Part shown: piece after piece, positions 45,899-57,130 of the stretch
How positions within the stretch are numbered: position 1 is the first letter of the stretch
Layout of the letters: every line of letters begins with the position of its first letter
DNA from: Breviolum minutum Mf 1.05b.01
Taxonomy: Eukaryota > Sar > Dinophyceae > Suessiales > Symbiodiniaceae
Assembly: GCA_000507305.1 (NCBI GenBank)
Contig: DF240854.1
Coordinates: forward strand, 35,411-99,410
DNA length: 64,000 nucleotides
Direction of reading: 5' to 3'
Notes under the pieces: model-generated
What the model saw: only the letters and a program-made list of their open reading frames with translations
Database searches by the model: none
What the model was told of the DNA's origin: nothing
Program-made: the position numbers and the translations under genes

Positions 45899-46357
45899 TT
45901 GTTGTTTAAATACTGTATGGTGTTCGATTTTGGGTATGATGACGGGGTCCAAACAATTTTAAATTGGTTTCTGGAAGACTACACTAACTCTGTTGATGTC
46001 ACCCTTAGATTGGACAGATCTGCTCAAAAGGTTCTTCTCAATATGATTTCTGTGACATTTCCTCAATTCACAAAAGCATTTTTGGAGAAACTATGGGGAT
46101 GGCTAAGGCATCGACCCCTTGCTTTTTCATCTCCGAGTTTGGCGTTTGGCTTGGCACTTTGCCTGACCTGGCACCCTTGGCTCAGCTTAGCAATTCGGAT
46201 GAAGTGTGTTCGAAAACATGTAGAAAAACATGGTGTGAAAATTGCCATGTTTGGGGGGTTAAGCTGTTTGATGAATCACCCAACCATTGATAGTTCTCTG
46301 GAACTCAAGCGCAATTTCCATGAGCCTGAGAGTGCTATCATCAAAGTCAGTGGATAG
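45899..46357 (+). CDS. Candidate coding block
   Basis: A 152-codon open frame with coding-like features (FLEKLWGWLRHRPLAFSSPS; KCVRKHVEKHGVKIAMFGGL). A second frame (LPDLAPLAQLSNSDEVCSKT) is open over 46093-46290. Part is probably exon; borders not resolved. Confidence 0.4.
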   Translation: MLFKYCMVFDFGYDDGVQTILNWFLEDYTNSVDVTLRLDRSAQKVLLNMISVTFPQFTKAFLEKLWGWLRHRPLAFSSPSLAFGLALCLTWHPWLSLAIRMKCVRKHVEKHGVKIAMFGGLSCLMNHPTIDSSLELKRNFHEPESAIIKVSG

Positions 46358-46542
46358 TTGTTGCATAAATATGGCCAAGCGCAAGCATCATTTATACATA
46401 GAGTTTTTGCAACAAACATAGTCGAAACGGTGTTTGGTTATTTATCCCAAATGCGATTTTTTAAATGTGTACACCGAGACCTTTGAACTGAAAAGTTTAG
46501 TTTCGTAAACAATAGGTTGGGGGTTGACAGTCAGACAACTTC

Positions 46543-46773
46543 ATGACACGATCGAGTCTCAATCGCTACTTTGTAGTTCGCATAGATCCTGCCTGCCATT
46601 GTTCTTTGATTCCGTGTGGCGGCCCAGTTTATAGCAGCAATAATGTTCTGCCTGCTCTTGTCTGTTTTTGTCGTGCATCACATAAACACCTCACTCCAAC
46701 TACTGCTACAGTCTACAGGGGGAATCCTCGTCATTTAAGGATTGTCCCGTTGGGAAGGTGTTTTTATGGTTGA
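46543..46773 (+). CDS. Candidate coding block
   Basis: Open frame with RIDPACHCSLIPCGGPVYSS and YRGNPRHLRIVPLGRC. An acceptor (ACTGCTACAG) at 46713 may split it. Product unknown. Confidence 0.35.
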   Translation: MTRSSLNRYFVVRIDPACHCSLIPCGGPVYSSNNVLPALVCFCRASHKHLTPTTATVYRGNPRHLRIVPLGRCFYG

Positions 46774-46799
46774 ACAGATACGCTGTCAACATGTCCTCT

Positions 46800-47860
46800 T
46801 ACTATAGTGATCTATATATAGTGAGAGTGTCAACTATTGTGAGTTGTTGCCCGTCGCTATATCAGTCACCAGTGTCGCAATAATTTTTGGGGGTACCCCG
46901 GCCCAACCCAACACTTTTGGACGTTTTCACACTAACATCGGTTTGCGAGTTGTTTGATATATTATGTAGTGATATATATGGTAGTCAGCCCCATAGATAT
47001 AGCAACAGGTAGTACTGTATAGGCTCAGTTTGGGAAGGGTAACTATCAAATTGATTCAACTGCCCTTCAAGGGACTTTTTAGCGATTCTAGCAATGTCCT
47101 GAAATTGACTTTTTCTGGGAACCTGAGAATGGGGCAAACAAAGACCTGCCAGAATTCCTGTTGGAAAATTTATGTGCATACTTCTTAGATTTATACGGGA
47201 ATATATGTAAATACATTCACTAAAGATTTTTACATATATATATATATAAATATATCATACATATTTCACAATATTCGTATATATGCATACACGCTATGCT
47301 TGGTCGATGATGTTTTAAAGCATCCGTAACCAGATTTGCTTACTTACATACAGATGATTCTTGGATAAGTTGCAGTAGCCGGATGGAATAGACTTTGACA
47401 TATTGTGAAATGCGAAGTAATTAATTACTTTCTATGACAACATATTGCAATGGCTCTAGCATCCACCACTTCATCTATTATCAGCAACAGGGCAGTGACG
47501 TCAGGTGAAACTTAAATGAACATCCTGTCTACTTTCATCACGATGTTGGCATTTCTTGGGTTTCCAGTTTGATACATGGTACACTGCGATTTGGCCAAAA
47601 TGTATGGCAAATGATAAATGAAAAGTACTGGTACTACTCTCACTATGGATTTACTATTTCGTCCTCACCAAAAATTCAGCCTCTTAATTATTTCTGCAAC
47701 ACTTGAAACAAGACCATTGGTGCGTGATGTATGCAAAACTCAGATCTCAGATCAATCACACATTTCCTTTTAGCGCGTTTGATAGAAACGCCTGTGACCT
47801 GCAGTACATCAAGCCAATTTTTTTTTAGCAAATTGAACCAACTTCAGCCTGTTTTGCTCT
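46800..47860. other. No gene seen
   Basis: AT-rich, with TA runs near 47240. No supported exon. Confidence 0.45.
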
Positions 47861-47865
47861 TCCAG

Positions 47866-47938
47866 AGTTCTTGTCTCAGGTCCTTCAAAATGGGCAGGCA
47901 AGGCAATGGATGTAATGTTTGGGATGAACTTTAGGGCC
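47866..47938 (+). CDS. Exon, high confidence
   Basis: Between TGTTTTGCTCTTCCAG and GCC|GTAAGA, both strong. The frame reads VLVSGPSKWAGKAMDVMFGM then NFRA, ending in phase 0. Small-residue pattern suits a helix packing segment; family unknown. Confidence 0.65.
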
Positions 47939-48440
47939 GTAAGACACGCCTAGCTCAAGCTGGTTGTACGCTGATTTCTATGCCAACTATATTTATATGG
48001 TCTTATGATGTCTTATGGGTGGTTCACTTCTTGCCAGTTCACCCAGGTGGCAGTGCCAACGAGTTTTGATCCGCAACATAACTTGAAGTGTCAGGTAAAG
48101 GTGAATATTATATATTATATATATCCTGTTAACCCATTCCAAAGTGCATAGAAGATCCCGTAACTTTACTTTGGGCACCTTGTTGTGTCATTTCCCATTT
48201 GTAGGGATAGTGAGCATTTTCATTATTTTTTTGTTGCCTTTAGACACGACATGAAGAACCTTTGGTTCAAGTGACTGGGATCATGAGCTTAACTGCCCTG
48301 CCGTCGTTAGTCTATATCTTGGTGCCCAATAATTGACAGTATGAAGGAGTGCCAATGTTTCCTTCCAGAAACACCCATTTCTAGGATACTTCCAGTTGAT
48401 GTTTGTTTCACCTCTCGTAACACAGAAGATATACGGCCTC

Positions 48441-48536
48441 AAGGTTTAAGACCTCGCCCCTGAAAACATGACCGGGCCCCAAAAAGGAAAGCAGTCTTTG
48501 CAACCATTCATTTCCGGGGGCGAGGTGTTAAATTTT
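48441..48536. repeat. Hairpin repeat
   Basis: ACCTCGCCCCTGAAA at 48451 faces TTTCCGGGGGCGAGGTG at 48511, with further pairing outside (TTTAAG / TTAAAT). The arms are about 25 bases around a 43-base loop. Confidence 0.75.
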
Positions 48537-48744
48537 GGGTGTGCGTACTGTCTATAATATGTATATATATATATTCTGTTTGATATTAATTACTTATATA
48601 TGTACGTACATATTATATGTATATATATATATATATATTGAATAAACAGCTGTAGATTTTAGCACGACTCTTGTTTGAACCATAGGTTTTTTTTGGGTGG
48701 GGATGGCCACCATCTACATCCAATCTACATCCCTGATTCATCAG

Positions 48745-48852
48745 GAGCCGAAGTCGTCGGCGCAGCCGCCGGAGGACTTCCAGGCGGTCGTTTTCGGTGG
48801 CTTGCCGGTAGAGCCGGTAGTGGGTCGCCGTGGTGCAGAAGTGAAATTTTAG
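48745..48852 (+). CDS. Exon, high confidence
   Basis: After TCCCTGATTCATCAG the phase-0 frame reads EPKSSAQPPEDFQAVVFGGL then PVEPVVGRRGAEVKF and TAG. GC-rich. Donors at GCCG|GTAGAG or CCG|GTAGTG could end it earlier. The Arg-rich minus reading is its shadow. Pro/Val-rich; no family recognised. Confidence 0.7.
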   Translation, partial: EPKSSAQPPEDFQAVVFGGLPVEPVVGRRGAEVKF

Positions 48853-48981
48853 GGAAAAGATGTTGGGATGTTTCACCCGCCTCTTTTTTGGGACAACCTA
48901 TTTTTTTTGGGGGACTAAGATTAATAGATCAATCAAAACCTGTTTTTTGGGCGAAGTCATTGGGGCCAAAGCGAAGATTTC

Positions 48982-49059
48982 AGTACTTTTGCAACAGATG
49001 GGTGCTGGAACAGGATGATTGTTTCAGCTTCAGCAGCTTGATAACCTTGGCTGAAGCAT
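48982..49059 (+). CDS. Candidate exon
   Basis: After GCGAAGATTTCAG the frame reads YFCNRWVLEQDDCFSFSSLI then TLAEA and TGA. Confidence 0.4.
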
Positions 49060-49582
49060 GATATTGGGGGAAACCGATGTCATGCCGATGTGGGCGGTAA
49101 AGGCGTGTGTAAAGGAATGCATTCTGCATTCATTTAGTGGTTGGTATCTTTACCCACATGAAGAAGTCATGTACCAGCGACGAATGATGAGTGCATGGTT
49201 ATGAGTATTATATGTGCTTAATGTTCTGTATATGAACATCAGACTCAGCTTGGTCATTTTGTTTATGATACATGTGAGAGAACGAGAGTGTGCATGTATA
49301 TACATATACACAGATATGCACATGAAATTAATATAGATGGTATCATCCATGAGTTTGTAGTGACACGTGGTGACATCACGCGTCGATGTTGACTTACCTT
49401 TGCCGGGTGGTTTGAGAAGACTCGTGATAAGTGATTACGGAATGGATGATGAATGTGAATACGACCCACAATGATGTGTTGTTTCAGGTTTGGTGTATAT
49501 GATTTTATATCAAATTGGAGACTTCCTTTTGTTATCCAAATATCCAAAATTCCTGATACCGCAATCTTCAAAAAACGTCCAG

Positions 49583-49756
49583 ATGTTCCGTTTGACACGA
49601 CGTGATGCTGCTAGGGGACATCGTACTGAGTTACGTGAGATTTCTGAAGGTGCCTTGGCCGAAATGGGAAGATGGTGCAGGAATGATGGGGAGACTGAAC
49701 AAAATCTGATGGGTGACAAAAAGACAAGACACATGGGGTTTGATCTATACTCTTGA
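49583..49756 (+). CDS. Last exon candidate
   Basis: After AAAAACGTCCAG, 57 codons: MFRLTRRDAARGHRTELREI, SEGALAEMGRWCRNDGETEQ, NLMGDKKTRHMGFDLYS, then TGA. Charged and helix-like, convincing C-terminal exon of an unidentified protein. Confidence 0.65.
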   Translation: MFRLTRRDAARGHRTELREISEGALAEMGRWCRNDGETEQNLMGDKKTRHMGFDLYS

Positions 49757-49759
49757 CGT

Positions 49760-50985
49760 TTATTTTGTTACTGCATCTTTTCTAAGGGTCGAGTTTTAGT
49801 GTCCGTTTTTGTTTGTTTGTTTTTCCCGGCATGCGACTAGATGGTGTGTTAATTTGTGTTGTATGGTTCTAGCAGTGTCTCTTTGCACAAGATGTTGTGT
49901 TACAATGTATGAAGTCGTGAGTTGGAAACGGAACACCGAGTCTTTGATGACTTGCTTCTTTCTTGTGAACATATTGTGATGAATATTGAGGAACAGACAG
50001 ATGCTGTTTTTAGTTTAGTTGATATTTCTAATAGGAATCCTGGCGCAACTGGTCAAAACTGTCTTCCTTGGACCCTAGAATAGGGTCAATGCCACAAGCC
50101 CTGGGCCCGAAACTTTCTCAACCACTCATACCTGTTGACATCTCAAAGCTGACACTCAGAAACGCTTGAGATGATATCAGTTCATTCTATATGCTGACAT
50201 GGGATGGATAATTGCCCTGTTGAAGGCCAAGGATTCAGCATTTCAAATTCTAAGATTCTTGTGAAAGCATTTCTCTCACATCGACATCAAGTTCAAGTCG
50301 TCAGATCAAATTATGACTTCATGAGACCTCACTCCCAAAGAGTGGACATGTGAAATTCATTTGGGGATTTCTTTCACTTCTTTGAAACTGCCGGTTGGCC
50401 CCAAATTTCAGATCTCTGAAGGATCATTTGGTCACGTTAGCTACTTGTTTCGGAGTTAAGTCTGATGGATATTTCAGGTATGCAACCGAGGTATTGAGTG
50501 AATGAGAAACAGGGGATTTACGCATTCGCTTTTTTAGGAAACCACAACAGGTACACTCCTAACCTCTTTGATCTTCTTGGTGTGGCCGCATTCTTCAGCA
50601 AATTGGAGTGGTGCTATTTTGCATGTGATTTCACAATATTCACAATGATTTTGAAATGGTAAGATTGAATCAGTGCAGAAAGGAAAGCTTATGTGAAGAT
50701 TAGATTCCTTACCATGACCACCCATATGATCCTTCAAATTATCAAGCTCTCCTGAAGGGAGCTGCATCTAAGGAAATCACTTCAAATTCTTTCGCTTTCC
50801 AGGAAAAATCCAAGGGATGATCCAATGTTTAAGAGATAAGCTAATAGCTACCATATCATGTTCTGTTTGTTTTTGTTGTCAATATATAGAAACAACAAGC
50901 TCACGATTGATGAAATTTCCAGACGGCACATATCAGCAACATGCTATTACCATGTTTTGCTTCCATCTTTAGTTGCCTTTCGGCA
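49760..50985. other. No gene seen
   Basis: AT-rich, probably intergenic or intron. The minus ORF 50534-50767 is not supported. Confidence 0.45.
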
Positions 50986-50991
50986 CCACAG

Positions 50992-51063
50992 GTGCCGACG
51001 GTGAAGTGCCGTCGCTTGGAGACTGTTGATGCCGGTTTGGGGCGTGGGGTGGGAGACACGTGA
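50992..51063 (+). CDS. Candidate exon
   Basis: After CCTTTCGGCACCACAG a GC-rich block reads VPTVKCRRLETVDAGLGRGV then GDT and TGA. A second frame (ADGEVPSLGDC) is open briefly. Several GT donors lie near 51040-51050. Confidence 0.6.
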   Translation: MPTVKCRRLETVDAGLGRGVGDT

Positions 51064-51323
51064 AGAGGATGTCTTGCTGAAACTGATCTACACAATCACG
51101 TGTGCAGCTTGGGGTGTATAGATATGTCCATCAGCAGTTAGGTATATTTTCTTGTTGGAATCTTAGCAGCATCATGGCCCGATCATGGCCCCACTGGGAG
51201 GTTCCCCTCAAAGTTTTGTTGCTGTGTCCATCAACTGGTGGGGGCTTTCAACTTGATATTTGGAGTTGGTTATCTTTTTCTCGGGTTATTTCACCTGAGG
51301 GAAGAAATATTGAATGATTTTGA

Positions 51324-51436
51324 TATATGGATGTTTCCGAAAATAGTGGAACCCCCAAATCATCCATTTTCATGGGGTTTTCCATTATTTTCACCATCCA
51401 TTTTGGGGTACCCCTATTTTTGGAAACACCCATATA
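51324..51436. repeat. MITE-like hairpin repeat, family A copy 2
   Basis: Same ends as 320-430: TATATGGATGTTTCCGAAAA faces TTTTTGGAAACACCCATATA, with GGGGTACCCC internal. More regular than copy 1 on the right arm. Confidence 0.85.
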
Positions 51437-51749
51437 CTTCCATAGAGGGATCATGGAACAGCAATCATTGACAAGCATGTTTGGGTGATGTTATCATTAC
51501 CACACCCCACTTAGCAACATTAACAAACAAGGGATGTGATAGCAATCCAACATATCAAATGTAGGTCTTTGTTTTTGTCAGTGTATGATGTTTGCGTGGG
51601 ATTTTGTGGGTCTATGTTGGCTTTTATGGGAGTAAAAGAAAGAAGGATTCTGCAAATGGGAGTTGGCGTATTACTAAAAACTAAAGAAATGAAACCATTG
51701 AAGTGAAACGAATGGAATGACATGAAATGAGATGAGATGAGATGAGATC

Positions 51750-51957
51750 GAATGAATGAATGAATGAATGAATGAATGAATGAATGAATGAATGAATGAA
51801 TGAATGAAATGAATGAATGAATGAATGAATGAATGAATGAATGAATGAATGAATGAATGAATGAATGAATGAATGAATGAATGAATGAATGAATGAATGA
51901 ATGAATGAATGAATGAATGAATGAATGAATGAATGAATGAATGAATGAATGAATGAA
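51750..51957. repeat. (GAAT)n microsatellite
   Basis: About 50 GAAT units with one GAAAT slip. The 159- and 156-aa minus ORFs (FIHSFIHS repeats) are artefacts. Confidence 0.97.
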
Positions 51958-51959
51958 GG

Positions 51960-52790
51960 GGCGGACGAACGGATGATTGAATGAATGAAGCATATCCAAA
52001 GGCTATGTGGTTGTCCTTCGTGACATGATGCTGTAGTGAGGCTCAGGCTCTTTTTGTGATAGCTCCCTCTCATTGGCAGTTGAAATGTTACAAGTTGACC
52101 CCTGCAATCGTGATGTGACGCTGTGACTCGCAAGGGCGGTATGTTTGGCAAAATCTGCCTGAGTTTCAGGATGTTTGAAGTGCTGGTTGGGGAATGTCTC
52201 TCCCCAAAAATAGGGGCCGAAAATTTATATAGCTGTTTTCTAGGGCCTGTAAAGGCTTCTAAAGTGTTGTGGCATTTTGGAGGTTCATCATAGAAAAGAC
52301 TCAGACAGATCCTTCAATATTTGGTGGTTGGTGATTGGGTGGTTCGTTTGCCCCTTAGTCAGTGACTCCAGGGTAAGTGAGGGTAAGTGAAATCGTTTGA
52401 CAGGAACCAGGTCATCTTAGGTCCGTCAGCAAGAGACTGAGGTTTTCCATTGACCTTCTTCCAGGCTCGAGCAGGAGGGTCAACAAATTAGGTTGGTGAC
52501 GCGAGAGCACGACAGTATGACGAAACCTCAGAATACAATGGAAATTTTAACCAAAGTGAGTACGTTACTCGATTCACATTTTGTGAGGATTTCCCATTTC
52601 CAACAATCAACCGGTTGTTTTTCTAGTCACAGCAGTATCGTGGTGCTGGTGATGGATCATTGTTAACCAAGTCAAGTGCGCAGACTAAATCCAGAAGGTC
52701 TATCTTATATCCTGTGCCTCACTCGACCTGTGAGGTTACTTAGATATTTCGGAAATCATGCAACATGACCGCATCCTTATTTATCAGCAC

Positions 52791-52828
<38 letters not shown>

Positions 52829-53080
52829 CCAGAATCAGATTTTATCACAATCTCATCATCGCAGCCACTAGGTGTCCATGATACCATTGTGTTTTCATGG
52901 AAGCCACCTACCCATCCAAACATCACAATTTGTGCTCAAATATAGTAGGCTTCCACCTCAGATGTTTGGTCATCAAACGTCTTACCCCGTCTCACCCCTG
53001 CTTGGTTTTTGTTCAACAAAACCTCCCCAAAAAATAACAGCCAAAGCCTCAGACCCCCTTTGCTCTCCCGTGGTCCTCCT
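51960..53080. other. No gene seen; (CAT)n at 52788-52829
   Basis: Apart from a (CAT)n microsatellite of about 13 units I find no supported feature. Confidence 0.5.
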
Positions 53081-53090
53081 CATCCTTCAG

Positions 53091-53203
53091 GTCGTCGTCA
53101 GGATCCTTATCCTACCTTTGACCTCCTCGTCTCTGAAGAGTCCAAAGAGGCGAAAAAAAGCGGATCTGGATTAGCTGAGATGAGACCAAGAGGTGCTGGT
53201 TGA
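53091..53203 (+). CDS. Last exon candidate
   Basis: After CCTCCTCATCCTTCAG the frame reads RRQDPYPTFDLLVSEESKEA then KKSGSGLAEMRPRGAG and TGA. The same frame is open upstream (SLRPPLLSRGPPHPSG) to an alternative acceptor at 53040. Looks like a charged, flexible C-terminus. Confidence 0.65.
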
Positions 53204-53965
53204 GGTACAGGTACTACAATATAGATGATTTTGATGTAAAAGGAGAATGTGTAGCAGTATAGCAGGATCAATGTTTGTTGTGAAAATCAAAATGAAAGTG
53301 GAACTGATAGAAACAAGTAAAAACATCCACTTTCATTTTGTGTTTTTTTTTCTGCACTGCCATGTTTTATCCTTCCCCAACCACAGTGCGGTCCAATTAG
53401 GATCGATTTTTTTCCATGTCCAAACTTCTTCATGACCTGATTGTGGTCCACAGTGTCTAGGCAGTTCCTCATGTTTGCTCCAGACCTGGAGAGGCGTGGC
53501 AACAGTCAGCTTTGAAACTCATCCCGGACTTTTGATAAAATTTTGCTGTGAAAATTTCTTCAGGTTTTAGGCATCTATATCCATATAAATTCATACATTG
53601 TTTAGGGATGCTTTAGGGTGTGTTCATCGTTCATTCCCGAATTTTATATAACAATTACAAACAAGAAATCTCTTTTGAGATTGTGAGATTCGAAATATGA
53701 GTCCCTTCCTTTCAACAAACCATCTGACTCAATTTTTATGAAAACACATGAAAAAATCATCATTTCTATCCACTTCTGTCTTGTCCTTTGTAATTTTGTT
53801 ACCAGGCTTATGTGATCCGAGTGACAAATTCATCGAGCCGGCACATTGCTTGTGCTTGGGTCCTTGGGGTATGGGAAACAGGGAGGATGTCATAAGAAAT
53901 CATGGTTTATAATTTGGAAAATGAATGAACAGCAATGAAAAGCATATAGGGAAGCCCTCAGCAAA

Positions 53966-54361
53966 TTGAATCCACAAGTTTTTTTGTTGGTGACACATTT
54001 GAACAAGCATCACATATCGTTATCTTCCGATGAATCACTGAAGAAACACCTCCAATTGTTGGGGCAGCGCATGGCAGCGCCAACTGTCCATCAACAACTG
54101 TCCCACTGGTTGACTGAAAGCACATTTGATTTTAAGGCGGTGACGGTGGATGGCGAAAATGCTTTATTGAGAGATGGTAGCTTAATCGTTTGGCACTCAG
54201 AGTCCCTGGTTGATGATTTGATGGCTTGCAATTTTCAGACAGCCTTTGAAGGGCTGAGCTTTTGTGAAAGAAGAGAGGGAATACTCTTAGTATCTCTTAG
54301 TGGTTTTAAAACATGTAACGTAGGGGCCCCACAGAAACAAACACAACAGTCTTCTAGATGA
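53966..54361 (+). CDS. Candidate single-block ORF
   Basis: A 131-codon frame with consistent protein-like sequence: SLKKHLQLLGQRMAAPTVHQ, STFDFKAVTVDGENALLRDG, LVDDLMACNFQTAFEGLSF. An internal ATG at 54070 is in frame. No intron signals are needed. Could be a short gene, a long exon or a retrocopy. Family unknown. Confidence 0.5.
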   Translation: MNPQVFLLVTHLNKHHISLSSDESLKKHLQLLGQRMAAPTVHQQLSHWLTESTFDFKAVTVDGENALLRDGSLIVWHSESLVDDLMACNFQTAFEGLSFCERREGILLVSLSGFKTCNVGAPQKQTQQSSR

Positions 54362-54638
54362 CTTGTAGACTTATAGCGACCTCAGAGGAACTCACCCCAA
54401 GACGTATAATCAGTTTTGGTTGGGTGATTACCATCCCATCATCATGTTGAAATTTTATTTCATAGTTTCATACATTTATATCAATCCATACATTAAACAT
54501 AATATAGTCACTCTGTTGACTCTACATTTACATTTACATATTATATATTTATATATATACATCTCTACATATCATTTAGGTTATGATAGGTATATGTATA
54601 CATGATATATATATACATACCTGTGAATGATTATGAAG

Positions 54639-54734
54639 ACGTACCAATGGAGGTCGCTCCGCGAGACGCTCGGGAGCTGCAAGGTGCCAGGGGGGGATCA
54701 GATGAGGAGAAAATTAGACGCCTGGAAAACGAGA
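54639..54734 (+). CDS. Candidate exon running into repeat arm
   Basis: After GATTATGAAG the frame reads VPMEVAPRDARELQGARGGS then DEEKIRRLENE, clearly coding-like. It stays open through the family B repeat arm (54755-54790) to TAA at 54788. A donor CAAG|GTGCCA at 54684 would give a shorter exon. Confidence 0.6.
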
Positions 54735-54754
54735 TTCCTATTGAAAACCCATCA

Positions 54755-54790
54755 TTTTTAGGGTCCGTGTTAGTTTTGGGGCCTCTATAA
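54755..54790. repeat. Family B repeat, single arm
   Basis: GGTCCGTGTTAGTTTTGGGG with CTCTATA matches the right arm of 660-785 (GGTTCCATGTTAGTTTTCGG). No matching left arm is found within 150 bases, so the copy is broken or solo. Confidence 0.65.
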
Positions 54791-55407
54791 TGAAGGGAAA
54801 CATCTAAGAAGATGATCATTGAAAATTCAACATAATTCAATCCCTCCCTGGTTCATTCAGCTTAGATCTGTATTGCAGCTATATATTTGTCAAATGCGTA
54901 TATGGTGTATCACCATCCAGCTTTTGATGTTGAACCATTGATTGCAGTATTTGAGCATCTTGACTGGTGTAAGATTTTGTCCACCAACTGTTTAACGATA
55001 CTGGGGTATCCCGATGCCTCAATGCCAGTCATATGAATCATTTGTTTGTTCGGATCGCTGATATTTTTTTTCTTTCAACTGCTGCTAGCACGACTATGTG
55101 GGACTGGGATACAACCAAATGAAATTAACGTTTCTCTAACTTGTGTGCAATGAGGTTGCTTTAAAAAAATGTCAGAGTTTTTGGGCAACTAATACGTAAT
55201 CCAATCAGAGTCATATTTGTGTCTTAAGTCTGTGTGGCATTTCAAAGATGTATTTCCCAGACACATCAGAGTTGCCAGACATGATGGCTTCGAGTTGAAC
55301 GATACATGAGACACAAAGGTCAAGTCATACATTCATATTAGATATCTAGATTTACCCATGTATTTTTATTTGATATATGTGTATATAGATGCCTTCTCCA
55401 ATTTCAG

Positions 55408-55523
55408 AAAGAAACCAGTTTTTTGGGAACAACCATGGGGCTCATGTTGAATCTGCATGTGTTGATTTAGCTGCGCCAGGCTATTTGGTATCGAAGAACT
55501 TTGTGGGAAAAGAATACGTCAAG
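55408..55523 (+). CDS. Candidate exon, subtilase-like APG block
   Basis: After CTCCAATTTCAG the frame reads RNQFFGNNHGAHVESACVDL then AAPGYLVSKNFVGKEYVK, up to AAG|GTTCTA (or TTG|GTATCG at 55497). In S8 subtilases the motif F-S-N-x-G...V-D-x-A-A-P-G lies about 20 residues before the catalytic GTSMA, and the order here agrees. I did not find the Asp, His or Ser catalytic blocks in neighbouring exons. Confidence 0.5.
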
Positions 55524-55625
55524 GTTCTACACCTGGTGACCTTGTCTTGGGATGTTTTTTGCACCCGTTGATAACCATGGGATGCCAATGGCAGGGTGTT
55601 GTTTGAGGCGAGTTATAGTTGTAAG

Positions 55626-55727
55626 TACCCTCCAGAGAACTAACATATCCCCTTTAAAGGCTGGGAATATGATGTTCCTCTTAGGTGGGATATGTTAGAT
55701 ATGTTACTGGTAGTTTCCAGGGGGGTA
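55626..55727. repeat. Family B-like hairpin, diverged
   Basis: TACCCTCCAGAGAACTAACATATCCC faces GGGATATGTTAGATATG...GTAGTTTCCAGGGGGGTA, the right arm carrying an insertion of about 11 bases. Ends TACCC(C) and the core AACTAACAT tie it to 660-785. Confidence 0.65.
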
Positions 55728-56229
55728 GAAGTTGCCATTTCAACCACATAGCTTGGAGAGAATTGTTGAAGCCTTAATGCTTCTCACCAGTCTTCCGCAT
55801 GTTTCTAAGCTGGCTGGTGAGTCCAAGCTTAACAGCTTCCACTTCTCAATACAAACTGAATAGATTAGTAGATCATGCTTTTAGAACATGTGTTTTGCAC
55901 TCCACATTTTGGACAAATTTAACATATCAATACATGACTTCAGTTTCTATATGTAAACATGAACCTTATCCACCTTTAAAACGCCTTTCCTTCTGGAAAC
56001 TGCTCCACCTCGCAATGAATTTCACCAGGAGTATCGTGATTTCATTTTCAGCACGCCCAAGGTCATAGCTTGGAAACCCAGAGTTGTTGAAAGTTTTTTG
56101 AGCTGACACAGCTGAGTCAGCCATGAAATAAACAATGTGGATTTGAAAGAGTTTGGCATTGAGTTTGGTTTTTGCTTGGTGGTTTGCCTGTTTGATGTTT
56201 CTAATTGTGGGTTGGTTTGTTTGTGTCAG

Positions 56230-56402
56230 TCTTGGAAGAGCCTAGTGGAGAAGCACATTTTTGGGGTTTTGGTGGACTGCCATCTTCACATGTGCGAGTG
56301 TGTGTTTACCGTTGCCATGCCCCCTTATGCACCACACCTGAAGTTTCCACCGAGGAAGCTCCGACCAAGGGCGATGACACATCCATTCCTTACACCACGT
56401 GA
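56230..56402 (+). CDS. Exon, high confidence
   Basis: After TTGTTTGTGTCAG the frame reads LEEPSGEAHFWGFGGLPSSH, VRVCVYRCHAPLCTTPEVST, EEAPTKGDDTSIPYTT, then TGA; a donor ACCAC|GTGACC near the end is an alternative. Three cysteines and a Thr/Glu/Pro-rich tail suggest an extracellular or linker region. Not recognised. Confidence 0.7.
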
Positions 56403-56807
56403 CCATTTTTTTCAGAAAAACAAACGCGTTGCCGGGGGCCGGGGGTGACGGATTTTGGTCGAAAAGAATCAATTTTTGGGGCATCAAGAAGTCTCAGTCT
56501 TCCGTACCATTTGGACATTCAAGGTCATCTAACAATCATCTCAGGACAAACATTTGCACCAGCAACGTAGAACCAAATCACCGAACTTTAGAAATATACA
56601 TTAGGAGGAATTGATACACTTCTGTCATCCCACCTTACGATCCTTCGGATTGCCAAAGTCACATAACAATAGCAATAGCAATAACAGTTAAGAATAGATG
56701 AATCATATCATACAACTCTACATGTCAATACATCGTGCATAGACCGAAGGTAGCATATTTGGAAACAGCACTACAAATAGGACCTTAAGCAGTTCCCTGT
56801 CACGCAG

Positions 56808-56857
56808 CTACTGCTGCAGCACCCTTGACAGCACCCGCAGCAGAAACCTTTGCCAAT
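56808..56857 (+). CDS. Candidate exon, Ala/Pro-rich
   Basis: Between CCTGTCACGCAG and AAT|GTGAGA. The frame reads TAAAPLTAPAAETFAN, ending in phase 0. A flexible linker. Confidence 0.6.
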
Positions 56858-56960
56858 GTGAGATTTCCATTCCCAACATACTTAATATATCTTAATATAA
56901 ATATATAAGATCTGAATAGAAGCACTTCACCAAAAGGAATAGGATCTGGATCTGTTTCAG

Positions 56961-57130
56961 GGCCCCAAGAGAGAGTTCGTGCAGGCAGAAAGTCTCAGAG
57001 GAAGAACTTCACCAGGTATGGTCGCATTGTTTGCGAAGTCTACGAGGCTGAACTGGACGAAGAAGTTGATAGTGATCAAGAACTTCGTGGCCAAACCACG
57101 TTTCTCGGTCTATTTTGTTTGTTTGAGGAA
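56961..57130 (+). CDS. Exon, high confidence
   Basis: After GATCTGTTTCAG the best frame reads PQERVRAGRKSQRKNFTRYG, RIVCEVYEAELDEEVDSDQE and LRGQTTFLGLFCLFEE up to GAA|GTACGT. A basic run followed by an acidic run. A shorter exon to CCAG|GTATGG (57015) in another frame (GPKREFVQAESLRGRTSP) would follow 56808-56857 in phase 0. Confidence 0.65.

Noticed and set aside
51520..52151. Minus ORFs of 156-159 aa rich in FIHS
   Set aside because: Direct translation of the GAAT microsatellite.
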